Source of the DNA: Rostrohypoxylon terebratum
Taxonomy: Eukaryota > Ascomycota > Sordariomycetes > Xylariales > Hypoxylaceae
Direction: 5' to 3'
Length of the DNA stretch: 64,000 bases
Assembly: GCA_022497145.1 (NCBI GenBank)
Contig: MU385886.1
Coordinates: 62,001-126,000, forward strand
The translations under genes and the position numbers were made by a program. Under the pieces are notes generated by a model, which saw only the letters and a list, made by a program, of their open reading frames with translations, made no database searches and was not told where the DNA came from. Numbering within the stretch: position 1 is the first letter of the stretch; every line of letters starts with the position of its first letter. Positions 12,760 through 23,998 of the stretch are shown here, piece after piece.

Positions 12760-13641
12760 ATGGCTTCCCACCCTCCCGGAGACTGTTGCACCCAAGGCTT
12801 CAGATTCGAGTAAGTTCCTCCCACTACTGTAGCCACCCCTTATCCCATACCCCTTACCCCTTTCTCTTTCACCAAGCTTGCAGAATTCTCTAGTCTGTAA
12901 TAGAGTAATGACTGACCACGGATACTCTCGTTCAGAGGCGAAACCAAAGGCCAAGCAATGAAAGTAGACGGACACGATGCTTACCTGGCCACCCCTGACG
13001 CATCCAATGCTAAGAAGGACACTGCTATTCTGTTCATTCCCGATGTCATCAGCATCTGGAAGAACAGCATGTTGATAGCTGACCAGTACGCCGAGCGAGG
13101 TTACCTCACTCTGATTATCGACCCCTTCAAGGGCGATGCGCTCTCCTTAAACCGACCCGCTGGATTCGACTTCGTTTCTTGGTTGACCAAGGGCAGCGAC
13201 GGCAACAACCCACACACCACGGAAGCTGTTGACCCCATCATCGAGGCGGCTATCGCGTACCTCAAGACCGAGCACAAGATCAAGAAACTTGGAGCCGTGG
13301 GCTACTGTTTCGGTGCCAAGTATGTCTGTCGTCACTTCAAGAACGGCATCGAGGCCGGTTTCGTCGCCCACCCTTCCTTCGTAGAGGAGGCCGAGCTCGA
13401 GGGCTTCAAAGCGCCGCTGTCTATTGCCGCAGCCGAGACGGACGCCATCTTTCCCACCGACAAGCGCCACAGGTCAGAGGAGATCCTCGCCAAGAACGGC
13501 TACCCTTACCAGATCTACCTCTACTCCCAGGTCGTCCACGGCTTCGCTGTCCGCGCGGACACAAGCAAGAAGATCGAGCGCTTCGCTCAAGAACGCGCCT
13601 TCGAGCAAGCCGTCACCTGGTTTGACAACTGGCTGGTCTGA
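12760..13641 (+). CDS. Dienelactone hydrolase family protein
   Basis: Alpha/beta hydrolase of the dienelactone-hydrolase family (AIM2-like in yeast), a soluble enzyme thought to act on lactones or esters. Two exons, 12760-12809 and 12936-13641, give 251 residues, the normal family length. The N-terminus MASHPPGDCCTQGF is the conserved fungal start, which fixes the ATG at 12760. The downstream ATG at 12958 would lose it. The catalytic triad is intact: nucleophile Cys141 in GYCFGAK, Asp186 in AETDAIFP and His218 in VVHGFAVR. No signal peptide is seen. The substrate cannot be read from the sequence, and no aromatic-degradation genes are adjacent. Confidence 0.88.
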
Positions 13642-13924
13642 TAAAACCAACATAACCATGATACGAAAATTCCGAGGAAATCATATAATATGGTCGCGAC
13701 GTACTGCAAATTATTATTTCCGGGGAAAGGCCGTAGCCCATAAGTAGATCCACAGATCAGCAACAAATGGCACGAAATAAAGAAATAAATGTTCGAGATA
13801 TTTCTTAGTGACATCTCAACTGATGCGTTACCTAGGTATCTCATCATGACTAGACACTGTGAGCGTGAACTTAAGTCATGGATTAAGCCTGCCGCGAACT
13901 GTATCATAGAGCGAGAGAGTAAGA
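13642..13924. other. Convergent 3' spacer
   Basis: Short spacer between the hydrolase (+) and the splicing factor (-), serving both 3' ends. AATAAA-like words occur near 13776-13788. No gene seen. Confidence 0.5.
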
Positions 13925-15667
13925 TTACTCACCGGTCTCGCCGGTCTTTTGGGCAGCTAACAGTTGACTTTGTAACCCTTTCTTGCCCACATTCATAGCC
14001 CTCTCCAATTCCCGCTCCTCTTCTCTTAGCGCAGCCTTGCCATACTCCAACTGTCGTTTCTGCCGTCGCTTTTCCTCTGCTACGACGCGTGCGCGTTCCT
14101 CGAGAGCCTTCTCCCGTTTTCTTCGTTCCTCCCTAGCTTTTTGTGCCGTTTCGTCCTCCTCGACCTCGTCTTCTGTAGGCGGAGGACCCAGCGTTTGTAT
14201 GTATGCCTCTATCAAGGGATCTCGGGTCTCCGGGTCTAGACTGATGTATCGAACGTCCGCGAGTATCTGAGGGGGGAGATTTGCTAGATGAGTAGTCTTG
14301 TTGAGCGAGCGAAGGGGTACGCTGCGTAAAAGTGCAGCCAAGTCTTTCTTGAGAGTATCCGAAGGAAGTTTAAGTCGATTGATGTGCTCGCGATACCACT
14401 TTTCGCGATCGCGATCGTTGAGTGAAGAATCACGCATGGGCGGTTCCTTCTTATACTTGCGGCGAAATTCGGGCCAATACAGTTTAGGTGTTGCTTTCTG
14501 TTGCAGAAACGAAAGATAGGGGATCTTGGGGTCCTTCTTTTCTTCCTTGGCGTGCTGCTCTTTCAGGACCTGTATCCGTTCGCGACTCCACTCTTCCCAA
14601 ACTTCTCGGCGGGCTTTCATAGTATTGAGAACAGTATATCGCGAGTCGTCGAAGACGCGACCCTCTTCAATGAGCTTCTCCCACGGCGAATAAGGGTTGA
14701 TGCCATAATCATTCAGCAAATCTTTAAATAACTCTTTCGCGTCCATATCAGAAAGGGGTAGACCCTCAGCGCCTTCGGGCCACGCATCAGGATCTCCGTC
14801 GTCATATTCGCCTGGGTCGAGGCCGTAATCCTCGCCCATTGCTTTCAGTTGATAGGCAATGTCGTCCTCGTTAAATTCGACTGGCATGTTTTCTGCGGGG
14901 TCCTCCGTACGCTGGCGCTTCGAGTGGCGCTCGTCCGTCTCGTCTCCTTCGTCATCCTCGTCATCGGTAACCTCCACTTCTTCATAATCAGAATCTAGAT
15001 CAACCTGATCTTCTGCTTCCTTAGCCGTAGCGTCAGTAGGAACTTCCCTGTGTGGTTCCACGGAGGTGGATTCCTCCGTGTCTGCTCTTTGGGGTTGGAA
15101 ACCGGCGGCCTTCTCCTGAGCACCTTTGATATCTAACTCCAACACGCCCTTCATTATCTTCTCGGGTATCCTCCAGAAGCTCGCGTTCTTAATAGGGTTA
15201 TAGGCAAACCGGCGACCGTACTTAGTGTAGACTAGTAGCCACGGCTCGCAGCCGGGTATGGCAATCTTGTACTTTGGCTTGTCGACAGGCTGCGGACGCG
15301 GGCGATCCCCTCTCGCGTCGTGTGCGCCACGATTTGCGCCACGCCCGCCGTGTTGTTGTTGCTGCGCCTGGTGCTGTCGCGACGGGTCATACTGCGCGAG
15401 GAAGGCGTTTGCGGTTGCGGGATCTGAAAGTTGTGGTACGGTCGAGTACTGGAAGAAGCTCGCGTGGGGATCTCTGGGTGGAGGTGGAGGAGGTTTGGCA
15501 ATCGCTTCTGCCGTTGGAACTGGTGAGGCATTTGGTCGCGTGTATGTTGATTCTTTGGTATTCGCGTTGTAATAATACGTATGGCCAGTAGGTGCTTTAT
15601 GCTCTGACCAACCAGGAGGTAGAGGCGGTGGAAGATTCGAGGAAGGCTTATAGGTGGATTTCAACAT
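13925..15667 (-). CDS. URN1: WW/FF-domain splicing factor, Urn1-like
   Basis: One exon, 580 residues. A WW domain spans about residues 13-46 (PPGWSEHKAPTGHTYYYN), with Tyr in place of the second Trp (STYTRP). A second WW-like block lies at about 143-176 (EPWLLVYTKYGRRFAYN). The middle is acidic (EEVEVTDDEDDEGDETDE) with a basic KRQR motif. An FF domain follows at about 305-365 (AKELFKDLLNDYGINPYSPWEKL), then charged helices and a Lys/Glu/Arg coiled coil near the end. This order matches Urn1 and TCERG1-type proteins, which link U2-type spliceosome components with transcription. The gene is divergent from the PAP2 gene across about 0.9 kb. A GTGAGT near the stop could be a donor, but the only nearby acceptor would give a 34-base intron, so the stop is kept. 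Confidence 0.85.
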   Translation of the reverse strand: MLKSTYKPSSNLPPPLPPGWSEHKAPTGHTYYYNANTKESTYTRPNASPVPTAEAIAKPPPPPPRDPHASFFQYSTVPQLSDPATANAFLAQYDPSRQHQAQQQQHGGRGANRGAHDARGDRPRPQPVDKPKYKIAIPGCEPWLLVYTKYGRRFAYNPIKNASFWRIPEKIMKGVLELDIKGAQEKAAGFQPQRADTEESTSVEPHREVPTDATAKEAEDQVDLDSDYEEVEVTDDEDDEGDETDERHSKRQRTEDPAENMPVEFNEDDIAYQLKAMGEDYGLDPGEYDDGDPDAWPEGAEGLPLSDMDAKELFKDLLNDYGINPYSPWEKLIEEGRVFDDSRYTVLNTMKARREVWEEWSRERIQVLKEQHAKEEKKDPKIPYLSFLQQKATPKLYWPEFRRKYKKEPPMRDSSLNDRDREKWYREHINRLKLPSDTLKKDLAALLRSVPLRSLNKTTHLANLPPQILADVRYISLDPETRDPLIEAYIQTLGPPPTEDEVEEDETAQKAREERRKREKALEERARVVAEEKRRQKRQLEYGKAALREEERELERAMNVGKKGLQSQLLAAQKTGETGE

Positions 15668-16561
15668 GGTTTCGAAATAGGCCGACTATAGGAGAAATAA
15701 GGGGGGGAGATAATAGTTTGTATTAGAATTGGGTGGGTTGACGCTGGCGATGGGAGGATACCTAGGACCTAGGTATGAAGTGAGTGTGGGAAAAAAAAAA
15801 AGATAAAAATAAAAATAAACATAAAGAATCCGTTCAGCAATTGCGCAGGCGGTTTGCGAAAGGGTAGGCACCTAAAAGGTCACTGTTACCGGTACCCACC
15901 ACCCAGGTAGCTACTGCCTACCTAACTTTGGAATTGAGTTTATGGGCTCGCCTAGCTCGTACCATAGCTGAAATTATCAGCCCTAGAGGTCCATCATGGG
16001 CTAAGTGGAGCCACTTTCAGCAGCTGGAAAGCACCTAAGAGCTCCAGTGCTGGTTGCTGGTACCGACCACCGATCATGTGGTGTTCCATGAAGACTTCTA
16101 GTGTAGGCTTTTAGGTGCCTAAAAGCCTAATAATACCTTCTAGGTACGAAGTAGTAACAGTGGAAATCGAAACACGAGTCCCGGCATCGCTCCAATTTGT
16201 CAAACTTTGGAACCTTATAAGTTACATTAGGTATATGGCAATTTGCGACGACTTGGCTGCTTGGGCACGCGACTTCCTCTAAGGTTTAAATCCGTCCTCG
16301 CAGCCCTCGCAGCCTTCGCAGCTTCGACTTCATTGTTCCTAGCTTAAAATATCCCCTTCCCCCTTTCTCCGTCGTCTTTTCTTGCCAATCTAGTTCCAGT
16401 TATCCTTGTATTCTCCGTCGCTGTCGTGATTCACCATTCACATTCGCTAATCGCTATTCGCTTTTCTTTTTTTTTTTTCCCTTCCTTCTAGGAAATGCTG
16501 TGGAGTGTTTTCAAAGCTCTACGTGGACGGTGACTTGCAGCTCTCGTAGCAATGACTCGAA
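15668..16561. other. Divergent promoter region
   Basis: Shared upstream region of the splicing factor (-) and the PAP2 gene (+). It contains an A/T run (15790-15824), CTAG and GTAGG words, a GCAGCC(C/T)(T/C)C repeat at about 16300-16325, and a strong pyrimidine tract with a T run (16460-16490) ahead of the PAP2 start. Confidence 0.55.
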
Positions 16562-17537
16562 ATGGCTCTCTTCGACAACAAGGAGGAATACTTGGGTCTA
16601 TTGCGAGGTTCTGGACTGTACGGCTATGTCTTGACATCGTTCCCCTCCTTCATCCCTTCAAATCATCGTCTAACCAATTCTTAAGCATTCTTATGCGCCC
16701 GACTATGTAGGATTCGCTGGCCTTTTGACTGCCTACCTCCTAATCCAATTCTTCGTCGAACCTTTCCATCGCATGTTCTACATCAACAATCTGAACATAT
16801 CATTTCCTCACGCAGAGGTCGAACGAGTGCCCGTCTGGCTTAATTTTGTCTACGCACTATTTGTCCCGCTCGGGGTTGTCTTGTTATACAACAGCTTCTC
16901 CCGAGCCTCGTTCCATAAACACCATAGCACTATCCTCGGCCTTGCCATTGCCCTAATCCTCAGCTCGTTTCTCACCGATATAGTGAAGAACGCCGTTGGT
17001 CGCCCAAGGCCAGACCTTATTGCTCGATGTAAGCCGGCTCACGGCACCAAACCCAATGTTCTAGTGACGATCGATGTGTGTACCGAAACGAACCACCATA
17101 CCCTCCACGATGGCTGGAGGTCCTTTCCTTCGGGGCACTCCAGCTTCTCTTTCAGCGGCCTAGGGTACCTGGCCTGCTTCTTAGCTGGCCAATTGAGGAT
17201 ATTTCGCGATAGGAAGGATATAGGCCGCACGCTGGTCTGCCTTGCCCCTCTAATCGGAGCTACTTTGATAGCTATCAGTCGCTGCGAAGACTACCGCCAC
17301 GACGTATACGATGTTTCTGTCGGGTCGATGCTAGGTCTCGCAGTAGGCCTCTTCACCTACCGCAGATATTGGCCTCGGTTGAGTAGTCGGGAATGCGACG
17401 AGCCTTACCCACCTCCAGGCTCGGAGGCTGAAGATAGGGAAGGGTGGAGAAGAGTCCGAGATGAAGAGGAAGGGGGTTCGGTCATAGGACGAAATGATGG
17501 GTATGAGATGGCTGACATGATCGGGAGTCACAGCTAA
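16562..17537 (+). CDS. PAP2-family lipid phosphate phosphatase
   Basis: Integral-membrane phosphatase of the Dpp1/Lpp1 type, expected to dephosphorylate phosphatidate or diacylglycerol pyrophosphate. The preferred model is exon 16562-16627 and exon 16686-17537, 305 residues. It reads SYAPDYVGFAGLL into the first membrane helix, and a CTAAC branch site sits 13 bases before the acceptor, although the donor (GTCTTG) is weak. An equally in-frame alternative is donor 16608 with acceptor 16710, 290 residues. All three phosphatase motifs are present: K123xxxxRPRP (128-131), PSGHS 170-174 and SRCEDYRHD 220-228. These carry the catalytic and phosphate-binding Lys, Arg, His and Asp. Several hydrophobic helices surround them. 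The tail is acidic and hydrophilic. Substrate choice is unknown. Confidence 0.85.
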
Positions 17538-18851
17538 CGTGTAATCAGATGATCGAACCAGAAATCCATGAGAAGAAACAGCAAAGATGTATCGTGGCTC
17601 GTGCAAAGTGCCAGATCCATTTATGAGGATATTCCCATACCTTTATCACCTATCCCATCCATATGGCAATCCGATTGGGGCTTCTTATTTGAGTCTATGG
17701 GACCTTGCAAGCGTCTATGAATGGCCGAGGCTGAATTTGTTTTTCGAGAGTGTGTAAATTTGTGAAGTTGAAGTTGCGAATGACATCCATCAAATTGACC
17801 TTAGTATACCTACTAGGTACTATAGGACCTAGGTAGTTACCCTTGTCATCGTGTATCGTAGTACTAACATATATGTACTACCTATGTGCTATGTAATATG
17901 AATAGTACAGATACAGTACTAGGTGGTACTTGGTATAGATAATAGGTATATAATGTACTCCGTGCGTATTCCTCTCTGCTCTTCCCTGCTGCTCAAAAGA
18001 TGATAACTGATATCTTCACGCGGAGTCACCCGATAGCATAGGAAATTATACGGGAAGTTGTGAATCGCAGTTTGCTTTTTCTAAGAGTTACCTTTAGCCA
18101 ATCAATTCCAACGAGATAGCTACGCAAGCCCTAGAACTGGTAGAACTGGTGCCTAACTCGTCCATTAACCCAGTAATACTACCCCGCTACCAGCCACCAG
18201 AAATATGGTTACCCCAAGGGACCCAAGGGACCCAAGGGACACCCCGGTCGGTACCTAGGGACCTCCAGGGCTATGACTCCTAAGTGCAGCAGCCCTCAGA
18301 AGTTTAAACGTGAATAGCTACTCTTATATACTCTATACTTAGATAAGGTCTGTTAGTGTTTCTACCTGTTTTAGCCCACTTTCTTAACAGCTACTATGAT
18401 TTCATCGAGCTTCTCTTGAATCAACATCACCATAGTTACTTCCGCTCATTCGGTTCATAGTATTATGACCACAACGCATCATGCAAGTTTTGAGTCTCAA
18501 GTTCTTTCAAACACTCTTCCCTCCCCCACTCAACCATTTTCTCCTCCTCTTTTCCTTTCTTTTCTTCTCTAACTCACAACATCAACAATAATCCCAACAA
18601 ACCAATATCTCATCTTCATTTTATTCACAAACGTTATCCTTAGGACTTTAGGAACCAGCTGCCATATCCGTAACTTATCTATTATCGTCATCATTCTAAT
18701 TTCATATTAGATGCTTGCCTATTCATATTCATGAATAATTCTAAGGTTACTTAGAGTTGGGCTAATATAATAACTATCACCACCATCAAGTGATTACTTA
18801 TCATGTAAGTTTCGCTGTTCATGTGTATCAATTATTTTCAGTGGACTGCCA
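17538..18851. other. Gene-free stretch upstream of dynamin gene
   Basis: Contains CTAG-rich sequence (17805-17950), a 9-base tandem repeat (18211-18246), and a CT-rich, AT-rich leader at 18500-18800. A likely 5' UTR intron runs from a GTAAGT at about 18805 to a TTTTCAG at about 18840, just before the dynamin start. No gene seen. Confidence 0.5.
18211..18246. repeat. 9-base tandem repeat (CAAGGGACC)n
   Basis: About three copies of a nine-base unit, flanked by ACCCC on both sides, in non-coding DNA. Confidence 0.8.
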
Positions 18852-21800
18852 ATGAATGCTTGCTTATCAAGATGTAGCATGACGGATTCAAGTCATAGGG
18901 TGGTCAAATATGAGCGTACTGCTTCACCGACGGCAAGCTCTATATCGGACAAAACCATGCGACCACCACCAACAGTTAGCACGCGAAAGCGGAAGACACC
19001 CCCAACTGAATATTTGGACAACAGGTCCTTCGTTCGCTCCTATGCTCGTGAGTCCCTGATCATCCCCGTTCATTCATGATTCATAACTACTTGTATCAGT
19101 ACTGAACATCCATTGTTTATATTGTGTATAGCTAGCGCTGAGACCCACCAGCGACGGGATGATGAGACGGAGCCAATGCTGATGGAAGTGAGGCCCCGAC
19201 GTGATAGCTTCAAGATAGGGTCACCTGTCTCCCAGAATGCCGACTCCAGCTTTGCTCACCAGAGCTTTGCTCACCCAACATTTACCGATATTGGTTTGAA
19301 GCAGAAGGCATGCAATGACACGCTTGGTGATCTTCAGACCCTCGGAGTATCTCGTAAGCGAAACACCTCATCTATAATGCTCATATGAGAGACACAAGCA
19401 CCTAGCACGGTGTAGGGTGCGAACATGCTAACTAGATATGCACTAGACGTGGCTGCCCTGCCTGAGCTGGTCCTAGTTGGCGACCAGTCTGCTGGAAAGT
19501 CTAGTTTGATGTCTGGTCTGGCACGCGTCAACCTCCCGCGTAGTGCCGGCGTTTGCACGCGCTGTCCGCTTCACATCCGTCTGATCAGTAGCAGAATTGA
19601 CCATTGGTCATGCACTGTATCTCTTCAGCGGGACTATGACTTTCAGCCTCTCCCGAACCGGAAGCCTAAAACTTCCGATGTTACTGCCTCGAACCCTTTC
19701 CCTCCCTGGGTGAAGATGAGCCACCGAGACACCAAGCCTTTCAAGACCATTTTCGATCCCTCCGAAATTGAAGAGGTCCTTCGTTGGGCTCAAGTTGCTA
19801 TTCTGAACCACAACCAGAACTTTGAACTTTTCATCCCTGGTGAAGGTGCCGTGTCCAAGCAAATGCCTCTTGATTGTAAGTTCATGAGCTACCTACCTAG
19901 ACCGTAATTCATTACTCATGCCATATCGACCTCGATATAACCTCTGCATTCTGTATCCCCATGTTTTCATTCGATATGCATGTTTCGCTTACTATAATGT
20001 CCAGTGGCCGCTCGTGAGACGGATGCTCAGTTCTCTCCGAATATAGTCGCCCTAGAAATCAAGGGTCCTGGCCTTCCAGATCTAAGTTTCTACGATCTAC
20101 CCGGCGTGTTCCAGTCTCCTGAAAAGGAAGAGGACGAATACGTGGTCAAGGTGGTCGAGAAGCTGACACTGGAATACATTACAAGGGAGAAGGCCATCAT
20201 CATGTGGGCTCTTCCTATGAATGTCGATCTAGAGAATTCCACTTGTTTAGGTATCATTCGTCGAGCCAAAGCAGCACCCCGAACCATCGGTGTCATGACA
20301 AAGGCTGACCAGCTCCCCCCTCAAAATATTCCTAACTGGCTTGGCATGTTTCGCGGCGAGAAACAGTTAGTTGGAGAGGGCTTCTTTGCTACATCGCGGC
20401 CGCCCACCCAGCCTCTTGAGGATGCGGCAAAGTGGGAAGACTTATTCTTTAACAGGCAGGCGGACGGTAACAGCCCTTGGCCAATCGAATTTGATGAGTT
20501 CGCCGATCGATGCGGTGTCGAGGTGTTGTTAAAGGTCAGTTTCCGTCCCCTTCTACAAGTGTAAAGCCACGTGGTATAGACAAGCTAACTTGTTATGTAC
20601 AGTTCCTGTCTGGAAAGCTCACAGAGGCTTTTGCTAAAAGCCTACCTTCTATCAAGAAGACAGTGCATGAACGTACCATCGCTATTAAGAATGAACTAGA
20701 TGCTCTCCCTGAACTGCCTGCTAACGTCGAACACGAAGTTAAGAGGAGCCTATTCAAATTCCTCGACCAGGTGAAGACCGCTATAAGGGACACCGGGTTT
20801 TCATCCGAGTGGAATACCTTGAACAGCCAATTCCAGACATGCGTGTTTAAGATGAAACCAACATGTAAGGTCAAGGACTCGGAGCTTCAGACAATCGACA
20901 TATCTGGCGGTGATTCAGAAGTTGCAACACCCAGTCCTTCAAAGAGGCCTCGCCCTAGCGATTCAACGATGCGGAACGTATCCACGCCAACTAAGCGTCC
21001 GCGACAGAACAACGCCACGACGCCGATAAAGAATGAGGAATTCGTGGTAGGCAGTCTATCCCGTGCCTCCTCTGTCATGGGTGTATCGGACTCACGGTCG
21101 AGTCCGTTCGCCAAGTACCATAATCTTGGTCGATGTGCTATGGATATCAAAGATATCCGCAATAGGATACTCCGAACTAAACGACCTGGCATGCCTCGGG
21201 ATTTGGTCCCAGACGAGGTCCGCGAGACCCTATGCCTGGACTCCGTCAGGAAATGGGAGGAGCCATTAGACACTTACATTCTGAAAACGGCAGAGCTCTT
21301 GGAGAAGACAGCGAATGCCGCTCTCGAGGAGTCCCTCGGGGTGTTGCGGCGTCGACTAATCTTCAAGGAATGTCAACACCACTTAAAACAGTTCATCGAG
21401 GAAGCGGTCGCTTCGCAGAGAGCACGTCTTACAGACATGTTCAATTCCGAGACGTATCAACTATACATGATGAATGACGAGGCCTTTCATAACTACAAAG
21501 CACAAGAAATGGCTCAGCTCTTACGCGTGCGAGGCATAATCCGCCTCAAGGCTCTCACGTTGATTGATTGGAACTACCCAGCGAAGAAGTCGGAGGAGAT
21601 GACGGAGGAAGAAAAGACCAAAGAACGTAAGATGCTCGAGACAAACCTTCCTAAAATTGGAAAGGACCCTTACGACACCGAGATCGAGGTGGCAGGGTTT
21701 GTCCGTGGCTACTACATGAGTACGTATACCTATAGATGATATGAAGATCACAAACCTGTTTCCAATCCTGCTAACCCGTTCTCCTCGGCAGTGGCCGCGG

Positions 21801-22214
21801 CAAGGTTTGTCGAAGGGGTAACGATGAACGTGAACTCAAACCTCTTGCGTACGTTTAGAGAACGACACCTCGACGCATCTTTGGACGAGAAGTTTCACAT
21901 TTACAGTCACTCCGGTAAGCCCAACAATCGTACCCGTTCCGATGTGACGTCGAATTTAGGAAATTATGCTAATGGTCTTTCCGCTGGTAGATCCAAGTCA
22001 GTATAATAGATTGATGGAAGAGGATGACAGGACGGCGAATAGGAGATCCCGACTCAAAGGAGAAATGGACAAGTTGTCGAGGGCTATGCATAGTATCAAT
22101 GAGCTAGGGAACTTTCCCGGCGGTGCTATCGACGTATGCAGTTCTGGTGATGTCGACGACTCCAATAACGCTCTCCTCGAGTCCGACTGCGAGATGGATG
22201 AGTCTGTATTGTGA
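18852..22214 (+). CDS. Dynamin-family (Mx-like) GTPase
   Basis: Seven exons: 18852-19047, 19132-19353, 19447-19875, 20005-20534, 20603-21719, 21792-21914 and 21991-22214, 946 residues with all phases consistent. After a variable N-terminus, LQTLGVSHVAALPELVLVGDQSAGKSS opens the GTPase domain (P-loop GDQSAGKSS). It contains TCTRCPLHI-type switch sequence (here VCTRCPLHI), G3 motif DLPG and G4 motif TKAD. The stalk and a GED-like end follow (MMAAARFVEGVTMNV, then LMEEDDRTANRRSRLKGEMDKL). Between GTPase and stalk lies a Ser/Pro-rich insert with two KRPR motifs (about 20940-21005). No PH domain or membrane segment is seen, as in fungal Mx-like dynamins. The start is uncertain: ATG 18852 or ATG 18879. 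Cellular role is unknown; family members remodel membranes or have antiviral-type roles in animals. Confidence 0.88.
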
Positions 22215-23998
22215 TGAATTGCTTGGGATTAGTGTTATCACGGGAGCTATTCTTAGTTCGCTCGTTTTACGATTCGTGTTCATGGCTCAAGGATTGGATA
22301 TATGTTATAAAAAAACAAGGCCAGGAGTACGGTTCAGAATTCCACGGCTCTGGAAAGGTAAGTCTTTAGGGTCCGGCACGGAGGGGAAAAGGTGACAGGA
22401 TGTACTGGAGCTAGGAACCCCGGAATGGTTTGGCTTATTAGTCAGTGTGTACCAACTTCTACGAGTTCTATCAACATTGCAAAAGTTGGCCAAGCATACC
22501 TAGGACCTAGGTACCTAATGCACAACTCATAGTCTTATACATTGTGTTTGTATTTGTGTTCATAGCACAATATCACACTCCCCTTCCTTTTGAGGAAGAA
22601 CTGATAGGTAAATACAGCCTTTGAGGTCATCCATATCACATGAGGCCAAAGCGACAAAATGATGCATCTTACGTACCTGGTAGGAGAGATATACTATGTA
22701 CCTGGGTAATCACCTAGAAAGAAACATGGGGAACGTGGCTAGACTACGCTGGACTCTAGTTCCGCATCTAAGCCTCTCCTAGCAGTCATGTTTCATCCCG
22801 ACATTTGCCAATTAACCGGACGGCCCTTTTCCATTCCACCACCTAACCTAACGCATCACCTATAATCCTGACGTTGAATAGACACGAGAGTCGTCCAATG
22901 ATAATAGAGCTATTGGCTAGGTTCCCGGGTTGCATGAACGCGATGGAGGATGCAGCGCCGAAGTCTAGATGGGTTTCCTTTTATATCCTGCCTTCTAAAT
23001 CTGGATAGGTTGGGCAAGGATTCGTATCCCCAGATCCGGATAGGTACTAGTTACCCAGTTTGTCTTTCGACCATCGTCGAATGAATCCAAATCCAATCAT
23101 AGATCATCGCTTTTGGACGTAGCATGTGAGTCTACTAAGGTTTCTCTCGTGTTCCGCGTTGGATTATATAGATGCCTACCTACCTAAGTCCTAGGTATCT
23201 TAATGCGTAGGTAGATACCCAGTAGACAGACATTATTCTACTAGAGGTAATCAAAAAGAAACAAGGTGTCGCAGACGGTACACTATGCGTTCGCAGTCGT
23301 CCTGACATCTGTCTTTACATCCGTCGCCACCGTCACCGTCACCGTCACCGACATCCCCATAATTCAACTATAAGTACGTAATAATGAGCGAGCTACCTAT
23401 GTACCACGTCCACGAGGCATCAAATGCGAGTTTTGCAGCAGCTGACGGCCCCGGACTTCCCAAATATGACAATTCGGAGCCTCAGATGTACCATGACTCT
23501 ATTCCTTTTGGGTGTGAGAGGGGGGGATCTCGACTCGATCGTGTCCGGGCTGTCGGTTTGATAGGCCGCTAATCAGCAAGATCCCAGTGCGATCCTAGTC
23601 GAAAGTCGCCTCCAACTAATCCTACCCGTCCACGATCTCTTGTATATTATCCCCGCATTATCGTGACATGCATTAGCCGTCGCTACGGTGCTGGCAGGGT
23701 AGAGCCATTGAGCTTTGATCTTCTATACGTTAGATGTCCTCTTGGCAAAGGATGCAGACGGATATGCTTCACCATGCTATTAATTACCAGCCGCAGCTGC
23801 GTTGCGAGCATGAAATATTTGAATGGCATCATATCCCCCTTCGCCTCGTGTGTGCTTTCCGTCGCCCCCCCCCCCCCCCCCTCCCCCCTTCTCTTAAGAT
23901 TTTTATGTCGATATACGTACCTTAGAGTAACTGCTTCATCCATAATACGGACTTGACAGCTACTTACGTGTGGAAAAAGGAAGTGCGTGGAGGTCATC
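22215..23998. other. Gene-free stretch
   Basis: Holds CTAG motifs (22495-22515, 23175-23225), a (CACCGT)n tract at about 23328-23350, a 17-base C run at 23865-23881 and a 62-codon open frame at 23384-23572 of unknown meaning. That frame might be an upstream exon of the transporter, but I could find no convincing splice path. Otherwise no gene is seen. Confidence 0.5.
23865..23881. repeat. Poly-C tract
   Basis: Seventeen consecutive C, then T and six more C, about 120 bases before the transporter start. Homopolymers of this length are prone to length errors. Confidence 0.95.

Noticed and set aside
13880..13930. A last intron in the Urn1-like gene using the GTGAGT at the stop
   Set aside because: The only acceptor in reach gives a 34-base intron, shorter than fungal introns normally are, and adds only a few residues.
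23384..23572. 62-codon frame as first exon of the sugar transporter
   Set aside because: It begins plausibly, but I could not find a donor and acceptor that join it in frame to the transporter, and a 17-base C run lies between; it is left unassigned.
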